DNA of 64,000 nt, taken from assembly GCA_007844125.1 (NCBI GenBank), contig CM017571.1, forward strand, positions 4,820,448-4,884,447, in the 5' to 3' direction. The translations under genes were made by a program, and so were the position numbers. Below the pieces are notes generated by a model. It was not told where the DNA came from. It saw nothing but the letters and a program-made list of their open reading frames with translations, and searched no databases. Source of the stretch: Sinonovacula constricta. Taxonomy: Eukaryota > Mollusca > Bivalvia > Cardiida > Solecurtidae. This document shows, piece by piece, positions 63,412 to 64,000 of the stretch; positions within the stretch are counted from its first letter, which is position 1; each line of letters opens with the position of its first letter.

Positions 63412-64000
63412 TCTATCCAACGACAATTCGTTTGGTGCTAGATCTTAATTCTGCCATTTTGTCATTTTAACCCGTGTTCTCTTTCAACCCCTGTTTGGTG
63501 TGTTTTAAGTGGAAAACAACATGCGTTATCAGTTCGTTTATTATATGTTTGGTTGTTTCGTTTTGTAAATTAGGTCATGGATTGGAGCCCTCTTTTAAAG
63601 TCAATTGTATATTCACTTCTCTATTCACTTATGGAAGCTGGGAACCACCCGCTTTGGTCAGTTAATGTACAATTCATTCCCCTTTACTGTGATTTTAATC
63701 ATAAATAACTAAGTGTTGAATATACAATTTAACCATGGTACACAAAACTTGTATTTAATTTTTTTTTCTATTTTCTTTACCTTTTGTGCAAATATGTCTT
63801 CCTTTTTACTTTTCATGTGTTATTATTAATTTAGCCAAACGTTAAGACATTAAAATTAGCGTGGGAATAATTTAAGTTTCTTGACGTTGCGTTCTATTGA
63901 TGTTTTACGGTATTTACTTTAAAACGATTTTTCCTGTATCACTTGTAGCTAAAAGCTAGCGAGTTATAAGAAAGTGCAATACTTGCCTCCCAAAATAAGG
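63412..64000. other. No gene recognised
   Basis: AT-rich to the window end. The 63-residue plus frame at 63474-63665 has no recognised motif. Confidence 0.5.

Overview
The window looks like nuclear DNA of an invertebrate animal, most likely a bivalve or another lophotrochozoan. It is AT-rich and has no operon-like packing. It carries decayed APE-type non-LTR retrotransposons, tRNA-headed SINEs (one resembling the bivalve type with an AAAC tail), hAT-like terminal inverted repeats and very many minisatellites. The species assignment is inference from repeat content. I see no confidently complete host gene, no rRNA, no functional tRNA and no CRISPR array.

Tandem arrays dominate. Ten blocks with nine apparently unrelated unit lengths cover about 23.3 kb (about 36% of the window): 39 bp (4126-7244), 26 bp (11519-13572), 46 bp (14732-16812), 17/34/51 bp (27398-28910), 27 bp (30286-35208), 61 bp (39566-46433 and 48640-49811, one array split by a transposon), 12 bp (51757-51935), 42 bp (54660-55810) and 37 bp (62698-62955). 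Where the unit length is a multiple of three (39, 27, 42, 51, 12) long open frames appear, sometimes on both strands. I treat these mainly as arithmetic by-products of a stop-free unit, with the 39-bp array the most arguable exception.

Layout: 245-2135 is a broken LINE on the minus strand; 2216-2302 is an imperfect inverted repeat; 4126-7244 is the 39-bp array; 7949-8315 is a short hAT-like element; 9380-9511 is a CA microsatellite followed by a minus-strand LINE 3' end; 10077-10349 is a SINE with a perfect 12-bp target duplication. Two arrays follow (26 bp, 46 bp). 17790-23478 is bounded by hAT-like ends and holds two LINE fragments (18205-21163 and 21690-22665). 24564-26039 has SINE fragments and one SINE with a near-perfect target duplication. 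Then come the 17/34/51-bp and 27-bp arrays, about 4.3 kb of unremarkable DNA, and the 61-bp satellite. A 2206-bp inverted-repeat transposon sits in the satellite with a TATA target duplication, and a neighbouring duplicate block retains the empty site. 53418-54084 is the best host-gene candidate, a frameshifted membrane-protein-like segment. The right end (55.8-64 kb) is AT-rich and holds copies of an unclassified dispersed repeat.

There is no gene pathway to describe. What the parts share is a history of repeat birth, homogenisation and mobile-element insertion. The best-supported new observations are the transposon with its in-window empty site, the block duplications inside the 61-bp and 27-bp arrays, and the five-unit higher-order pattern in the 46-bp array. 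All copy numbers are length divided by unit length, and all alignments were done by eye.
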